The notes beneath the pieces were generated by a model that was not told where the DNA came from, searched no databases, and saw nothing but the letters and a program-made list of their open reading frames with translations. From Castor canadensis (taxonomy: Eukaryota > Chordata > Mammalia > Rodentia > Castoridae), in the NCBI RefSeq assembly GCF_047511655.1, contig NC_133400.1:1059001-1123000 (forward strand): a stretch of 64,000 nt of DNA, in the 5' to 3' direction. This document shows, piece by piece, positions 12,301 to 24,613 of the stretch. Position 1 is the stretch's first letter, and each line of letters begins with the position of its first letter. The position numbers and the translations under genes are program-made.

Positions 12301-15300
12301 AGATGTGGACTTTTGTGATTGGCTTCTTTTACTCAGCATCATGTATGCAAGGTGTGTCCCATGTGGTATGAGTGCATCACTCCTTTTCATGGCCAAATGA
12401 TGTTTATGGGCCACATTTGTGTACCCACCCCTATGCAGGACACCTGGGCGGTGGCCACTTCTCGTACGGCAATGTGTATGAGTCTTTCTGAGGCTCCCCT
12501 GTGTGCATGATCTCGCCAGCATCTTCCTCTGGTGATTGGGTGCAGTAAGGGGCCTCCCCAGCTGTTAAGCTAATCAAATTCTGGGACCAGTGACAGAAAT
12601 GAATGGTCCTGGAAATACTTGCTGGTGCTAAGGGGTAGATGTGAGTGCCTGGTGAGACCTCTCCTCAGTTACATGAGGCAAGTGATGGGGAGCCATCTCT
12701 TCACTGTCCAGGAAAAGCCTGTCAGGGACCTTTCCCATCTGGTGGGTCTCAGGATGAATCTTGCCTTCTTGGATGCAGTTTGACAGGACTAGCCAGGTAA
12801 CACCTCAACCAGAAACCAGAGTGTAGGAAGGGGAGGAACCCGAGAGGCCCTGTGGTTCTGCCTGAAGCTCTAGTCCTTTCTTCCTCTTGCAGAAAGGGCC
12901 TTTTCTCAAGAAGGGGATGAGATCTTGTAGTGGCAAAGGAGCTCTGGCCCTTGGCTTTAGCTGAGTCATCTGTAAGTTCAGGAATATTCTCACATCCCCT
13001 CTGTCCAACAGGGCTCTTCACGAGTCCCACCCCGTGGCCATCCTGCGAAGCGCAGACAGGGAGAAGCAAAACTGCACACCCAGTTCCTACAGCCGTCTCG
13101 CAGTCTGCAAGGTTGTCATCATTCTGTTCATGGCTGAGTGCTGTCCTCCAGATGGGGGCTCCATTGCAGTGTCCCTTTGTTCCAGGTGCTCCCTGCATTA
13201 GTCTCGCCCTGTGGCACTTGTGAAGTTGCACAGAGGTTGCCTGAGATCACGCTCCTTTCCCTCTCTTTGCTCCCCACTGGTTTGGGGCTGTGGAGTTGGT
13301 GTAAACACCAGCTGGGGATGTGGGCAAGGCCTGGACTCTCACCAGCATTCAGGAGCACTCGAGCTGCACAACTCAGTCTCTAGGTGACAGTGCCAAGAGC
13401 TTGGACCTACGAGGAGCCTCAGTGCCCCAAGTGTGTGCCTAGTGCCTGAGGTGGCCTAAACACAGCCCCTCCTATCTCCAAGCCCTGGCTCAAATGGAGC
13501 AAGAGCCCCTCCTGCCTGAGAAGCTGTCTCACTGGCCAGTTGTGACAGTCTAACAAATCCAGTGCCCTGAGTCTGGTATCTCCTTTCCTGTAATGACTTT
13601 ACTCCCTGGTGCCTGGACTGGATCGTCATCACCATGTAACTAGGCACCACCTGGTGTCCCTTTCAGTGACGCTCTTTCTAGGTGCAGGCAACAGGGCCCA
13701 CAAGTGTTCCAGAGCCAAAGTCACAGATACAGTAGGGCCCTACTGCCAGGAAGGACACAGTCACCTTCTAGCCAGATGATGCCTGTCCAGCTGGGGGGCT
13801 GTGGGTATAGGAGTGTCTGCAGAGATGCCTATAGCAACTGGGGAGCTGCCTGTGTGCATGCTAGCATGTGGGAGCAGCCTCCACAAGGCCCTTGCTGCCC
13901 GTGGCCTCAGGCCCATGTTCCCTGCAGGTTCTGTGGGGAGTGCCTCCAGCCGTGTCTGCAGGTGCCATCCCCCCTGTGCCCGCTCTGCCGCCTACCCTTT
14001 GACCCCAAGAAAGTGGACAAGGCTGCCCATGTGGAGAAGCAGCTCTCGTCCTACAAGGCACCCTGCCGGGGCTGCAACAAAAAGGTATTGCCCAGTGTGG
14101 GCTTCCTAGGATGGGGATGCTGAGAGGGGTAGCTTCCTACAGAGCCAGAGTTGGGCTCCAAGGAGTCAGTGCTGTCTGAGCCATCTGCCTGGGCTCAGCC
14201 CATGTGCACTGTGGCTGATGCAGAAACCCCTCAGATGCAGGCTGGGCACTCAGGCAGGAAGCAAAGACAGCTCTTCAGCTCCAAGGTTAGAAGCAAGGTA
14301 GGGCATATCCAAACAGGAAGTTGGGGCCAGGCCGAGTCCAGGGCACCTCATGTGAGCACCCATCCCTACCTGAATGGTGTGGGGCACTGCTGTCTGGAAT
14401 AGAGTATTCCAAGGTCCTACTGCTGGTGACAGGATCAGCAGCCCCATTTTCCATCCCACCCCATTCCCTACCGCCCTTCCTGGCACCCACACTGCTCACC
14501 TCAGGGTGGAAGGCCCCTTGCACATATCCTTGGTTTCTTCAGCTCCCAGTGGAACAAGCAGCTGGGAACATGTTTTGAATTTACATTTCAGACATTCCCA
14601 GGGTGTGTGTCTGTCTACTAGCCCAGTGTCCAAAAGGAACCTTGACATGACTCCAGAAGGACCTTCTTGGTTACCTGATGGTCCTGGGGCCCATTACTCT
14701 GGATGCTGGGTTGGCTGCTGAGATGGTGAGGCTGGAGTTCTCCCCGCTCTCATCACTCCTTGGCTGTGTGGTGTATGCTCCCCCAGCCACTCAGCATGTG
14801 CCAATGGCACCTTATGGTGTCCTCCTTGAAGGGAATTTGGCCCTGGTTCTTCCTCCTCCCGCTCACTCATTTAACTCACACAGGAGTTTCCCCAGGAGAG
14901 TCCTCTGCCCCTTCCCCACTCCCAGCCTCCAGGCCAGGTCTCTGCCGTTGGCTAAATTGCCTGTGGCAACTCAGAGTTAGCTGGTGTGGTGGAGCTGCTA
15001 CACTGGGCCATGCTTTTTCACAGGGTAAGGGTTTGTTTTTTTCTTCCCGTCAACTGGAGTACAGCTCCTGTCTGCAGCTCTGGAGGCACCCCAGGTACAG
15101 GGACCACTGGCCCTGTGTCGAGTGGCTGGTGGCAATGCAGCCAGCTTGAGACCATGACCACCATTTGGCTCAGCAGTGAGGCTGTGGGAACCCTGAGTCT
15201 GTGGTGTCTTCAAGAGGTATCTTCCCACCTGGGCCTTCCAAAGCCTCTCACAGAAGCCCCAGTTACAGGTCACTGCTCGGGGACTTTGGCTGTCTTAATA

Positions 15301-17207
15301 GCACAAGGGACAATCCACTACCACAAGTGACTCTTTCTGGCTACTCCTTGTCATGAGTGCCTGAGGCCTCAGCCTGCTGGGCACTGCCTCGCCCCCTCCC
15401 TGTCTCCTAGGTGACCCTGGCGAAGATGAGAGTGCACATTTCCTCCTGCCTGAAGGTCCAGGAGCAGATGGCCAACTGCCCCAAGTTCGTCCCTGTGGTG
15501 CCCACATCCCAGCCCATCCCTAGGTGGGCAACCTGCTGGGGGAGGGGAGGGTGCCCAGGGGCCAGCTGTTTCTGCAGAAGTTCAGCCTCTTGGGGATGGG
15601 GACATCTCAAATGTAGAAGCCAAGATGAGGGCCCAGGCCAGGCAGGTGATACTTCCCAGGGTAGGACCACAAGTCCCCTCCTCTTGCAGGGCTGCAGCCC
15701 GCTAGTCCTGTTGTGTGGGTGGAGGAGTGGGCTGGGAGTTTCTGTCAGCTATTAGACATGGGGCGGGATTGGGGGGGCAGGCTGGTGTTCAGAGCTCCAG
15801 TTCTGCATCCTTCCGCCTGCCAACAGTGAAATTCCTGCAGCTGAGGCTGTTGGCACCTGTCTAGTGTCCACAGAAAGGAGGGTAGGCTGGGCCATGCCAC
15901 ATCGGAGAGAAGTGGTGGTGGCCATAGCCCTTGGTCCCCAACCTTACTCACTCTTCTCCCACCCCACCAGCAACATCCCCAACAGGTCCACCTTCGCCTG
16001 CCCCTACTGTGGCGCCCGCAATCTGGACCAGCAGGAACTGGTGAAGCACTGTGTGGAGAGCCACCGCAGCGACCCCAACCGTGTGGTGAGCACCCAGAGC
16101 ACCATCTCTCTGGGGGGAAGACCTGGGAAGCCCCACCCCAGCCACCGGGGGCTTCCTGGACCTGCAGAGAAGGGTGGCAGAAGCCAAGGGAGCACAGTGG
16201 GTGAACACAGGTCACATTAATGTGGGCCTTGGGACGCAGAGGCCAAACTCTGGGAGCTGGGGCGACACTAGAAGCCCCTTCACACACTAACCCCCTGTTG
16301 CAGGTGTGCCCTATCTGCTCGGCCATGCCCTGGGGTGACCCCAGCTACAAAAGCGCCAACTTCTTGCAACACCTACTGCACCGGCACAAGTTCTCCTACG
16401 ACACTTTTGTGGTACGTGTCCTGCTCTTCACCACCCCTTCTGCTTCCCTCCATTTTCCTCCTGCCCTGTCTCCCTCCCCTCTGTTCTCCCCTTCTAACCA
16501 GCTTTGGGGGCCCAAGTGTTCAGAGAAGGCTGGGACCAATGTTCCCTTTGCAAACCCCCTGCTGTAGAGGACTTGATCTGCCAACTCCAAGTGGCCACTG
16601 GAGGGCGCCAAGCTCCTGTGCTGATTGGGACTTGGGCCTGTGCCATTAGGTTGGCTAGGTCTTGTGGTGCCCACCTTAGGGACAGAGAGTCCTAGGGTGG
16701 GCCAGGGATCCTCCCAGGTGCCTCTGGAGAGGAGCTAGAAGGACTTCCTATTGCCCAGGTCCTCATTGCTGGAGGTGTTGCCACCCTCCTCTTGCCTCTC
16801 GCACAGAAACCCCAATTCTTACAATCTGAGGGAAAAAACAGCTCTCACTCCATGCATCTACGCCTAAGGCCTGGTCACAGCCTCTACAGGTCACTGGGCT
16901 CTTCACACAGGCCTGGTTGCCCTCAGGGAGCCCCTAAGAAAGAAAGTGGGAAAGGCAGAGGGGTCACCTGGGATAGATAGGGCTCTATCTTATTATTATC
17001 CCCAGTAAGGGTGATGTAGGGAACAGGGACAGGCAGATGTGACAGAGAAGCCCTGTTGGGGAGACTGGGAAGCGGTGGGCAGCTGCTGGGGACCAGGGGT
17101 TGTCTGGGCTCTCCAGGCCCATCTCCACTTCCTGTTTCCAGGACTACAGCATCGATGAAGAAGCCGCCTTCCAGGCCGCCCTGGCCCTGTCTCTCTCTGA
17201 GAACTGA
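9367..17207 (+). CDS. RNF166: RNF166, RING-type E3 ubiquitin ligase (6 exons, 237 aa)
   Basis: RNF166 is a cytosolic RING E3 ligase reported to act in antibacterial autophagy (p62 ubiquitination) and innate signalling. Exons: 9367-9521, 13928-14084, 15411-15523, 15971-16085, 16304-16411, 17142-17207. They total 714 nt, exactly the human length. The RING is C33, C36, C49, H51, C54, C57, C69, C72 (C3HC4) and is split by the 4.4-kb intron 1 just after H51-T52. A C2HC finger follows (C98, C101, H113, C117), then Cys/His clusters around C152/C155 and C182/C185. A C-terminal ubiquitin-interacting motif spans about 221-237 ([17 protein letters not shown]). The chosen ATG matches orthologs ([10 protein letters not shown]). 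The upstream frame stays open back to 9274 but has no ATG. Intron 1 holds an old L1 piece and a few SINE fragments. Confidence 0.97.
10862..10945 (-). mobile_element. ID-like tRNA-derived SINE in RNF166 intron 1
   Basis: A T-rich tail of TTTG repeats precedes a minus-oriented tRNA-like body (CAGTACTGGAGTTTG...CACTTGAGCC). It sits in the first intron of RNF166. Confidence 0.7.
12076..12540 (-). mobile_element. Old L1M-type LINE fragment (antisense) in RNF166 intron 1
   Basis: The plus strand reads like the reverse complement of an ancient mammalian L1 3' region: TTTATTGAGATA-like start, a segment like CAACCATCA, then a TTTTACTCAGCATCATG-like segment. It is diverged and has no intact coding frame. 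Confidence 0.65.
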
Positions 17208-18215
17208 AGGTGCAGCCAGCCACCTGCCCCTAGTCTGGGGTCAAGGATGCCCTCCTGCCTTGAGGGACAAAGCTGTTGCCCTCCTGTCCCGGCACCTGCA
17301 CAGGAACACGCCTTGCTGGGACAGGTGGCATCTCACTCCTGCATGAGGAGAGCTGCCCAAGGCCCCAGGGCCTGGACAATGGCTGGCTGGCCTTTGCCAT
17401 CAGTGGGGCTGCCTGTGTCCTGGCCGGCAGCGCAGGGTTATTGGTGCTTCGAGGTTGCAGTGCTAGCCTGTTGGGTTAGAGCAGTTGGCTGTCTCCTCCA
17501 AGCCATGATGTGGAGAAGGATGGGGGTTCCTGAGCTGTGCCTAGAGCCAGGGCAGTGGGAGGAGGATCCCTGGCCGAAGCCGCCAGCCTTCCCAGGCATC
17601 CGGCTATGCTTCCACCGTGTGCATTTGGTACTGGCTTTTGTGATACTTAGAAACCCTGGCGTTTTTCTATCTTATCCTGTGTGATAATCTTTTCACATTT
17701 TATAGAGCAAAGACAAAGCAGTTACTCTTCATATTGCAATATCTGTGTTTGACTAGGAAGAATAGTATTTTTATGGAACATTTACAAAGTTATATTTTTT
17801 AAAAAAACAATCAAAAATAAGCTGTTGTGTGGGGTCATGCAAAGAGGGAGAAGTGGTGGGGCACACCAGAGCCAGAATGAGCCAAGGTTTTGCCTGTGTG
17901 TGGGGATAGAGGTGGCGTCCCCAGGTCACACATGGTTTGTGGGGCTCTTGTCATTTGTTGGTTTCTCTTTTATGACAACCAGAAAGAAACCCAGGACCTC
18001 TGGCTGCGTGCTATGCTGCTCCTGGCAGTGCAGGAGCCCATCCTGATCCTGCCCAGGAGTTAACCATGTCCACCTTAGGCAGGGACTGCCCCCCAGTGGT
18101 GGCAGAGCTCTGGGGGCCAGGCCATAAAGCCCTGTCAGCACTCTTGTTCTGTTCATGGCATAAATTATTGCTGTCTTTTCAAAAAAGTTTAAATAAAACA
18201 TCCCAAGCATCTGTG
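17208..18215 (+). terminator. RNF166: RNF166 3' UTR and poly(A) signal
   Basis: The 3' UTR is about 1 kb. The first canonical AATAAA after the stop is at 18192-18197, with downstream T/G-rich sequence. An A/T-rich stretch near 17680-17820 contains no canonical hexamer that I can see. Confidence 0.75.
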
Positions 18216-21200
18216 CGGCCCTGGCAGTGGGTTCTGTTCTTGGCTTTAGCAGCAAGGACTGCTGGGGCCTTGGCTGCCCCTCATCATCACTCTGCAGGTG
18301 ACTCCTCCCAGGTGTCTGTGTCCCTGTGAGCCTGTGGCCCAGTTTTCTGTAGTCTCACACACAGCCATGGAGACATTTGAAACAGCCCCCAGTCTCCTGC
18401 CTCTCGCTGGCATGAGGCTGGGCTCCTAGAACTAGGTGTTAGGACAGTGCTTAGAGCTCTCTAGGGGCTACCTCCAAAGCCTCAGCTGTTTTGTTATCCT
18501 TCAAGTCACCAAGGGCTTCTAAAAGCCAAGGAATCACCTGGTGGCCGACACTGTAGGTGGGCTGCTGTTACCTGCCTCACTGTCCTTCCCTCTGTTCCCA
18601 ATGTCCAGAGGCAGGTCTCTGTTCTGGACAGTATTTTAAGGGGAACACTGTCTCTTGAACTTGAAAGCATGGCATGGGCCAGGCTAGCTTAGATCCTTAC
18701 AGGCTATAACTCAAGAAATGAAGTCGCCTGTAGATGTCTTCATGGAGGACCATCAGGGTCTTCCCATCTTTGAGTTTCCCATGGCTGGGAGGTCCTCACT
18801 ACTAGTGCTGGGTTTTAGGGATCAGCTGAGCTGTGGCTAGCCTGCCCTTCTCATTGCCTTCTAAAAGGAGGCTAGAGATGGTATCCAGGCAGCCACCTTC
18901 TGGGCTGTCTGCATTTGGGCCCAGCTAGGTTAAGAACCTTCAGAACAGAGCTGGCTCGTGCTCACCCTCAGTTGCTGGCCAAGCCTGTCATCCCTTGGGC
19001 AGCCGCCCCCTGTCCAGTGGGAGCTGAGGGTGCTGCTCTCACAGGCCCAGGCCTGCCCACAACTGACCACAGGTGATGCAGGGAGCCATCATGGGGCATG
19101 ATCCTCAGTGCCCAAAAGGCCTGGAGGCAGCTTCAGGGCCTGTCTCAGCAGGTCCTGACCTCAGCAGCACCCTGCACTTGCCGCCTACTGCCCAAGTTGC
19201 TCTGCAGCTCCACTGTGGAGGCTGCAACACCGGCCAAGCCACTAAGGCTTAAAACTGCAGGGCTTGGGAACTCATGGTGTCAGGAGATGGAGGAAGGAGC
19301 CGGGGCTCACTGGTGGCCTTGCAGCAATGATGTGTTCTGTCTCTGGCCATATAGGCAGGGAGTCTGGGAGCAGACCAAACATGGGTTCCTGGCAGGCTCC
19401 ATGGCACCGTAGTGTTCAGCCTCATCTCTCGGGATCCACAGAGATGCTCCCACTGTTGATGGGCACAGAAAGCATGAGGCAGGAGGGAGCCTGTCCTGTG
19501 GCCCAATCTGGCTGACCACTATCCTGTGACCATGTGGCTCATGCTCCCCTGCATGAACAATGACCACAAACGTACTAGGTGCCAAGCAGGGCTTCAGCTG
19601 GAGGAGAGAAAAGAGCAGCCAGTGGGGGAGTGATTTCCACAAAGAGATTCATCAGCCCCAGGCCAGGCTCCTGAGAAAATGGTGGTTTGTGTGTCTGATC
19701 TCAGGAGCTGTAGGTGCTCCTCCTTCTCTGCAGGGCAAATGCAGCAGGGCGTGGATTGCAAGACTCCAGCCCTGTGAATTCAGAACTTCAAGTATTGGGG
19801 ACCTGCCACCAAGAACACCATGTAGCTGTCCCCCAGCTGTACCTCATCCATCAGGCACACCTGGCCACAGAAGGCTTGCCCTCCTGAAGGCACGTTTGGG
19901 TGATTCTGCTGTTCACTGAACACAGGAACACCTCATTTGGGGCTCATGAGGCTCTGGAGAAGTAGGCAGAAGCCGCTGCCCATTTCATGGATGAAGAGAT
20001 TTGGAAAACACGCCCAAAGCCTGCTAAGGAGAAGTGGAGGGGTGACCACTCACACTACCTACTCAGCAGCACACGTGGAACCCCACAGCATCCACAGGGA
20101 TCCATCCAGACCCTCAGCCCAATGCTGGGAGGGGTGGTCATCTTCATGGCCTGGCTCAGACAGCCTCCCTGGAAACCAGGCAAGAGACGGCTGGAAAAGT
20201 CTGTCCCTGAGTGCCACAGCCCTTCCTGCTGGGACCTCCCTCAGACGCCAGGGTTGCCAGGGTTGCAGGTGTCAAATACTAATGAGACCCAACAGATACA
20301 TCTCTAACCACAAACTCTTGAGAATGAGTGGGACCCGTTTCTGTAGGGCAAGAGAAAATATCCCAGGTGGCCTCCCACTCAGACCTTGGCCAAAGGAAGT
20401 AGGAAGATGGGCACTGTCTCTGCCCCTAGCTGGGCTTTTCTCCAAGTGTAGGGCGGGAAGAAGATGGCTGGCAAGGCTGTCTGAAGACCTGTGTCTCCCT
20501 CCTAGAATCTGCAATACTGAAGACCTCAGCATTCCTGGAGAGGGGAGGTGACATTTGTCTGTGTCTGTGTGTGTGTGTGTGTGTGGACAGGGCCATTAGG
20601 AAGGAGGAGGAGTGGTGCCAGCGTATTGTCTCCACAATGCTTAGCACACATGGTGTGTGTGTTCTGCCCAAGGACAAAGCTGCCATGTTTCTGCTGCTAT
20701 GTTTCAGTGCAAGTTGGGGGAACCCCAGCCTGGCTGCTTCTCTGCCAGGACACCATCTATGTGAGATTCCCAGGCTGTTGGAGCAAAGTACCACAAAGTA
20801 GGGGGCAGAAAACTAGTCCCTGACAGTTCTGGAGGTCTTTCCGTGTGGCATCAAGGGCTTCAAGGGAGGATGGCTGACCTCCCACAATGGCTGGAGCACA
20901 GGCATTTTGGGCTCCCAGAGGCCTGGCTAATGTTCTCAACTGCCCCTGTCCCTTCACATCCTTTCTGTGTGTGTCCAAGTCCCCTTTTCATGAGGATGCC
21001 AGTCATTGGGCTAGAGCTTACCCTAAAGACCTCTTGATTAGATGACATCTGTGAAGTGCCTGTCTCTGGGTCACATGCACAGGGACAGGCTAGGACTGCA
21101 GCTTTTGAGGGTATGCAGTTCAACCCATGGCACTGTCAACTAGGAGTCCAAGCATCACAGGCCAGGATGTGGACAAGCTAGGACAGCTCCTCTCCAGCAC

Positions 21201-24200
21201 ATTGGGCAGAGGTTCCAGTGGGGTGGCACTTGGGGCACTTGTCACTGTTAGAAAGGGGCTGATGTTGTCCCCTCATTGCTGTCAGGGGCACTGTCTGCTC
21301 AGTGGCCTGCCCAAGGGCTTCTGGGGACCACTGGAGGCTCCACCTGCATTGCTAAGACCTGAGCTTGGCCTCCTGCTGAACAAGGTGGGTAACCAGCATG
21401 CAGGCTGGCAGAGCAGGTCTGGCATGTTGAGGCCACAGGTCTGGGCACCTGTAAGTGAAGCCCTGGGGTCTGAGTTGGCTGAGACAGCCTCTCTCCCACC
21501 ACCATGAGGGTCAGGCTGAACCTTGCTGGCCTTTGTCCTCCTGGTGGCCGAACTACAGAAGACAGGACAGTGAGCAAGTGAACCATGTGACTGCATAGTG
21601 GAGTACCTCAGGCTCTCCAACAACCTGTGGGACTAGGTGTCAGCTCAGAGGATGGACTGCAGCTTGGGAGTTATGCTCTGGACCCCAGAGACCCTCCCTT
21701 CCAGGCTCACTCCCTCCATGTCGTGCTCACTCACTCCTGCAACTCCACACAGGCACACACGGACACACACGTGCACGGACGTGTGCGTGTACAGATACCG
21801 GGGCACACGGCACCTCCCAGCCTGGCCCTCACCTCAGTTTCCTGTTCCTCTGCCCACCTCAGGACGCCTGAAGAAGCCCGAAGTCTGCTTCATTCGTTCT
21901 AGGAGCTGCGCGAAGGAACCAGGGGTGTGGGCAGCTATGGGTGGCAGTGAGTTCCCTTTATTAAGTGTGACCAAGCGCACACTGGCCAATATCAGGACCC
22001 AGCACACTGGCTGCCCCAAGTCCAGTGTGTCCAACCACACCCACCTTTCCTCTACACCACTCCACATGGACACGGGGGGCTGCTGTGGGCCATGCTGCCC
22101 CCAGAACCAGCCTCTGTCTTGAGCCCCAGCTTGCCCAGGGGCCTTGTCCCTTCACCCAAGTGCTTCTACACAAGAGCACAGGTGGGTCTCATGCCCTCAG
22201 GTGCTCAGGTCACAGGGCGGGCGCTCCAGACAAGCCAGGCTATTTTTTTATCAGGGGGGCAGCTGATTCTTCTCCATCCAGTTCAATGAGCATTGATGAG
22301 TCCCCACTGTGGACCTGGCCACAGCCAGGTGTGGTGAACTTACCAAGGCTGAGTTCTACCTGGTCCATCTTTCAGGGGCCATCTAGAGGGGTGTGGGGGC
22401 TTCCAAGGTTTGGGTCTTCAAACCCTGTGAGAAAAACATGACATCAATGCAGATCATGCATTGTATGCAGTATAACCAAGCACTGCTGTTTACTCATAAA
22501 ACATTCCCCGGATGTACAAAAATATACAAATAAAAGGGATGAAAAAAATCAACAGCCGTAGACTCATAGCAATCTCCCTCCTGTAATCCAACCTGCAGCT
22601 CCTGGGGTACACACCCCACTGTTGTGAAACTTCCCTTTGGGTGTCTATTGGAGGCCATTGGATACAGTGGAAGGACCTGCCACAGAAGGCCATCACCCTG
22701 AGGTCCCAGATGTCAAGGGAGGAAGGCCAGGGCCTTGGTCACCTGCAGGGCCTGCTCCAGTTTATGGAGGGGTATCTCCAGACTTGAATGAGGGCTTCCC
22801 ACTACGAGGGCCTTGGAGTTTTGACCTCTGGAACAAAGTGGCCAGTATTAGGACATAAGGATTCCAAATGGATAGAGACAGCCACCCTCGCTGCCTGGGG
22901 CCGCACATGTGGGGACAGGGCAGAGTCTGAGGTTTTCCTCTGTGAGCCCTGCAGGTCCAGCCCGGACACAGCCATGAGTCATGGCTGGAGAATGACACTA
23001 CACAGCCATGGGGAGGGCAATTCTGAGAATTTGTAGGGACCTCAAACTTCCCTTTGGAGTGATGCAATGTGGCTGTAGGGACCACTGATCCCACCACAAA
23101 GGTGGGCCCAGGGCACTCAGGCTCTTAGAGGCTTCTTGGTTGAGGCCAGCAGCTAGAGCTGCCCCTCCTAGCATAAGCATCTCGTAGGGGGAGGTGGGGA
23201 GGGATTAGGAGATAAGCTTACTGGGCTAGACCAGTGGTCATGCAATAGGTAGGTGGGTGAGGTAGGTGACAGTATGGGTGGAGGACTGGCTCAGGCATCT
23301 GCAGGCCTTATCTGTGTCTGGGAGGGGGAAGAAGCACAAAAGGCTACAAATAGAAACCTCATAGGGCCAAGGAACAGGTGAATAGGCAACATGTCCTCTG
23401 AGAGTCACATCAGCAGTGCCACATCAGGAGAGATGTGTACCTCTTCCCCGGTGCCACCTGTGCTTCCACGCTCCCTCACCCAGCAACAGATTGGGCAGAC
23501 ACACAGCTACATCTAACAGGCTGGAAGTGTGTTAGTGGGTCTGGTCCCAATTCCACTACTCTCAGAGCCTTGGTTTTCTCTTCTGCATGGCAGGCTGATA
23601 CTCCAGCCTCTCGTGACCTGCACCTGGCAGGAACACAGATGCTGGTGTGACTCAGCTTCTTCCCTCTCCCCATCCCTTGAAGACTAACCTCCACCTTCCC
23701 CACCCCAGCCCAGACGCCAAAGAGCACCAGGCTATGGGATAAAAAGCAATGTCCGGGTGACAGCCCTACCACACAGCCATGGGCATGTCCAGTGGATGTC
23801 GGGAGGTCACCCAATCAGAGACTGCCCCACTGGACCTCCCAAAACAGCCAGACAGGACTGCAACCTGCTCTTTACGGCCCTGAGGAAGGGGAACAGCTTG
23901 TCCAGGTCATAAAGGCAGGTATTTGCACACAATGCACCCTCTTCTCATAACCACAGGAAATTCCAGAAGTCCAGCCTCTGTCCTTTGTCCCAACCAAATG
24001 AGTCTTCTGGAGGCATGGGACAAACTCCTAAAACATTGTCCTCAGGGCCACTCTCCCCTAGGCCGCCAGTTCCTGGCCTATTCCAGGAACGCTGACTCTG
24101 TCTGAGTCACCACTGTGGCTGCTCAGGTGGGTCGGCTTTGGACTTCAGGGCGCACCCGTCCTGCCGTCGTGGGTTTGCAGAGGAAGTGGGGAGCGATGAC

Positions 24201-24300
24201 CGTGGGCAGGTGTAACCCAGGCAGCCAGGGTTCTCCGAGGACCCGACTTCGCAGTCTGGACCACAGCCCGGCCGACTTTCCACCCAACCCTGAACTCTGT
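18216..24300. other. RNF166-SNAI3 intergenic region, no gene recognised
   Basis: No splice-compatible coding exon is recognisable in these 6 kb. The region contains a short (TG)n at about 20566-20584, an MLT1-type LTR fossil at about 20757-21125, and a CA-rich degenerate stretch near 21745-21795. An A/T-rich segment near 22490-22560 contains AATAAA at 22528-22533 and could be a transcript end, but I cannot tie it to any exon. Most short open frames here look like chance. Confidence 0.6.
20757..21125 (-). mobile_element. ERVL-MaLR LTR fossil, MLT1-type
   Basis: The plus strand matches the general pattern of an inverted MLT1 LTR: a 'cagttctggagg' box, a 'gaggatgccagtcattggg' box and an ending that resembles the LTR start. 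It is a fragmentary, non-coding and very old solo LTR, probably from around or before the radiation of placental mammals. Confidence 0.6.
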
Positions 24301-24613
24301 CCTTTCCTCCGCGGGGAGTGGATGGCCGGCCCCGCGGGGTCGGTGCGTGACCGAGGGGCTCCAGCCAAGTCCCGTGGGGCGGACACCGGCGGCCACGCGC
24401 CCCGGGCCCCGCCCGCGCACCTGTCCTGGGCGTGGCCCCGCGGCCCCGCCCCGCCGAGCCCGGCGCTGATTGGCCGAGGCGGCGCGCTATGCTAATGAGC
24501 CTGACCCTTTCCCGCACCTGCCGGCCGCTCTGCCCGCGGGCGCCGCGCGGACGCTGCAGTCCGGACCCCGCTTGCCTCCCCGAGGCCCGGCCGCCGCCCG
24601 GAGTGGACCGACC
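24301..24613 (+). promoter_or_regulatory. SNAI3: SNAI3 CpG-island promoter with CCAAT box, octamer-like site and E2 boxes
   Basis: The sequence is GC-rich with clustered CpG. An inverted CCAAT box (ATTGG) is at 24469-24473 and an octamer-like ATGCTAAT is at 24489-24496, about 120 bases before the ATG. CACCTG E2 boxes, the core bound by Snail proteins, are at 24418-24423 and 24515-24520. Two more lie just inside intron 1 (24786-24791, and CAGGTG at 24795-24800). Confidence 0.7.

Noticed and set aside
19937-20551. A 204-codon plus-strand frame in the RNF166-SNAI3 spacer
   Set aside because: The translated product has no recognisable family, no good start context and no splice partners. It is likely chance.
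22490-22720. Possible antisense transcript end or small membrane protein on the minus strand
   Set aside because: A short hydrophobic frame exists, but there is no supporting exon, no minus-strand poly(A) signal and no recognised homolog.
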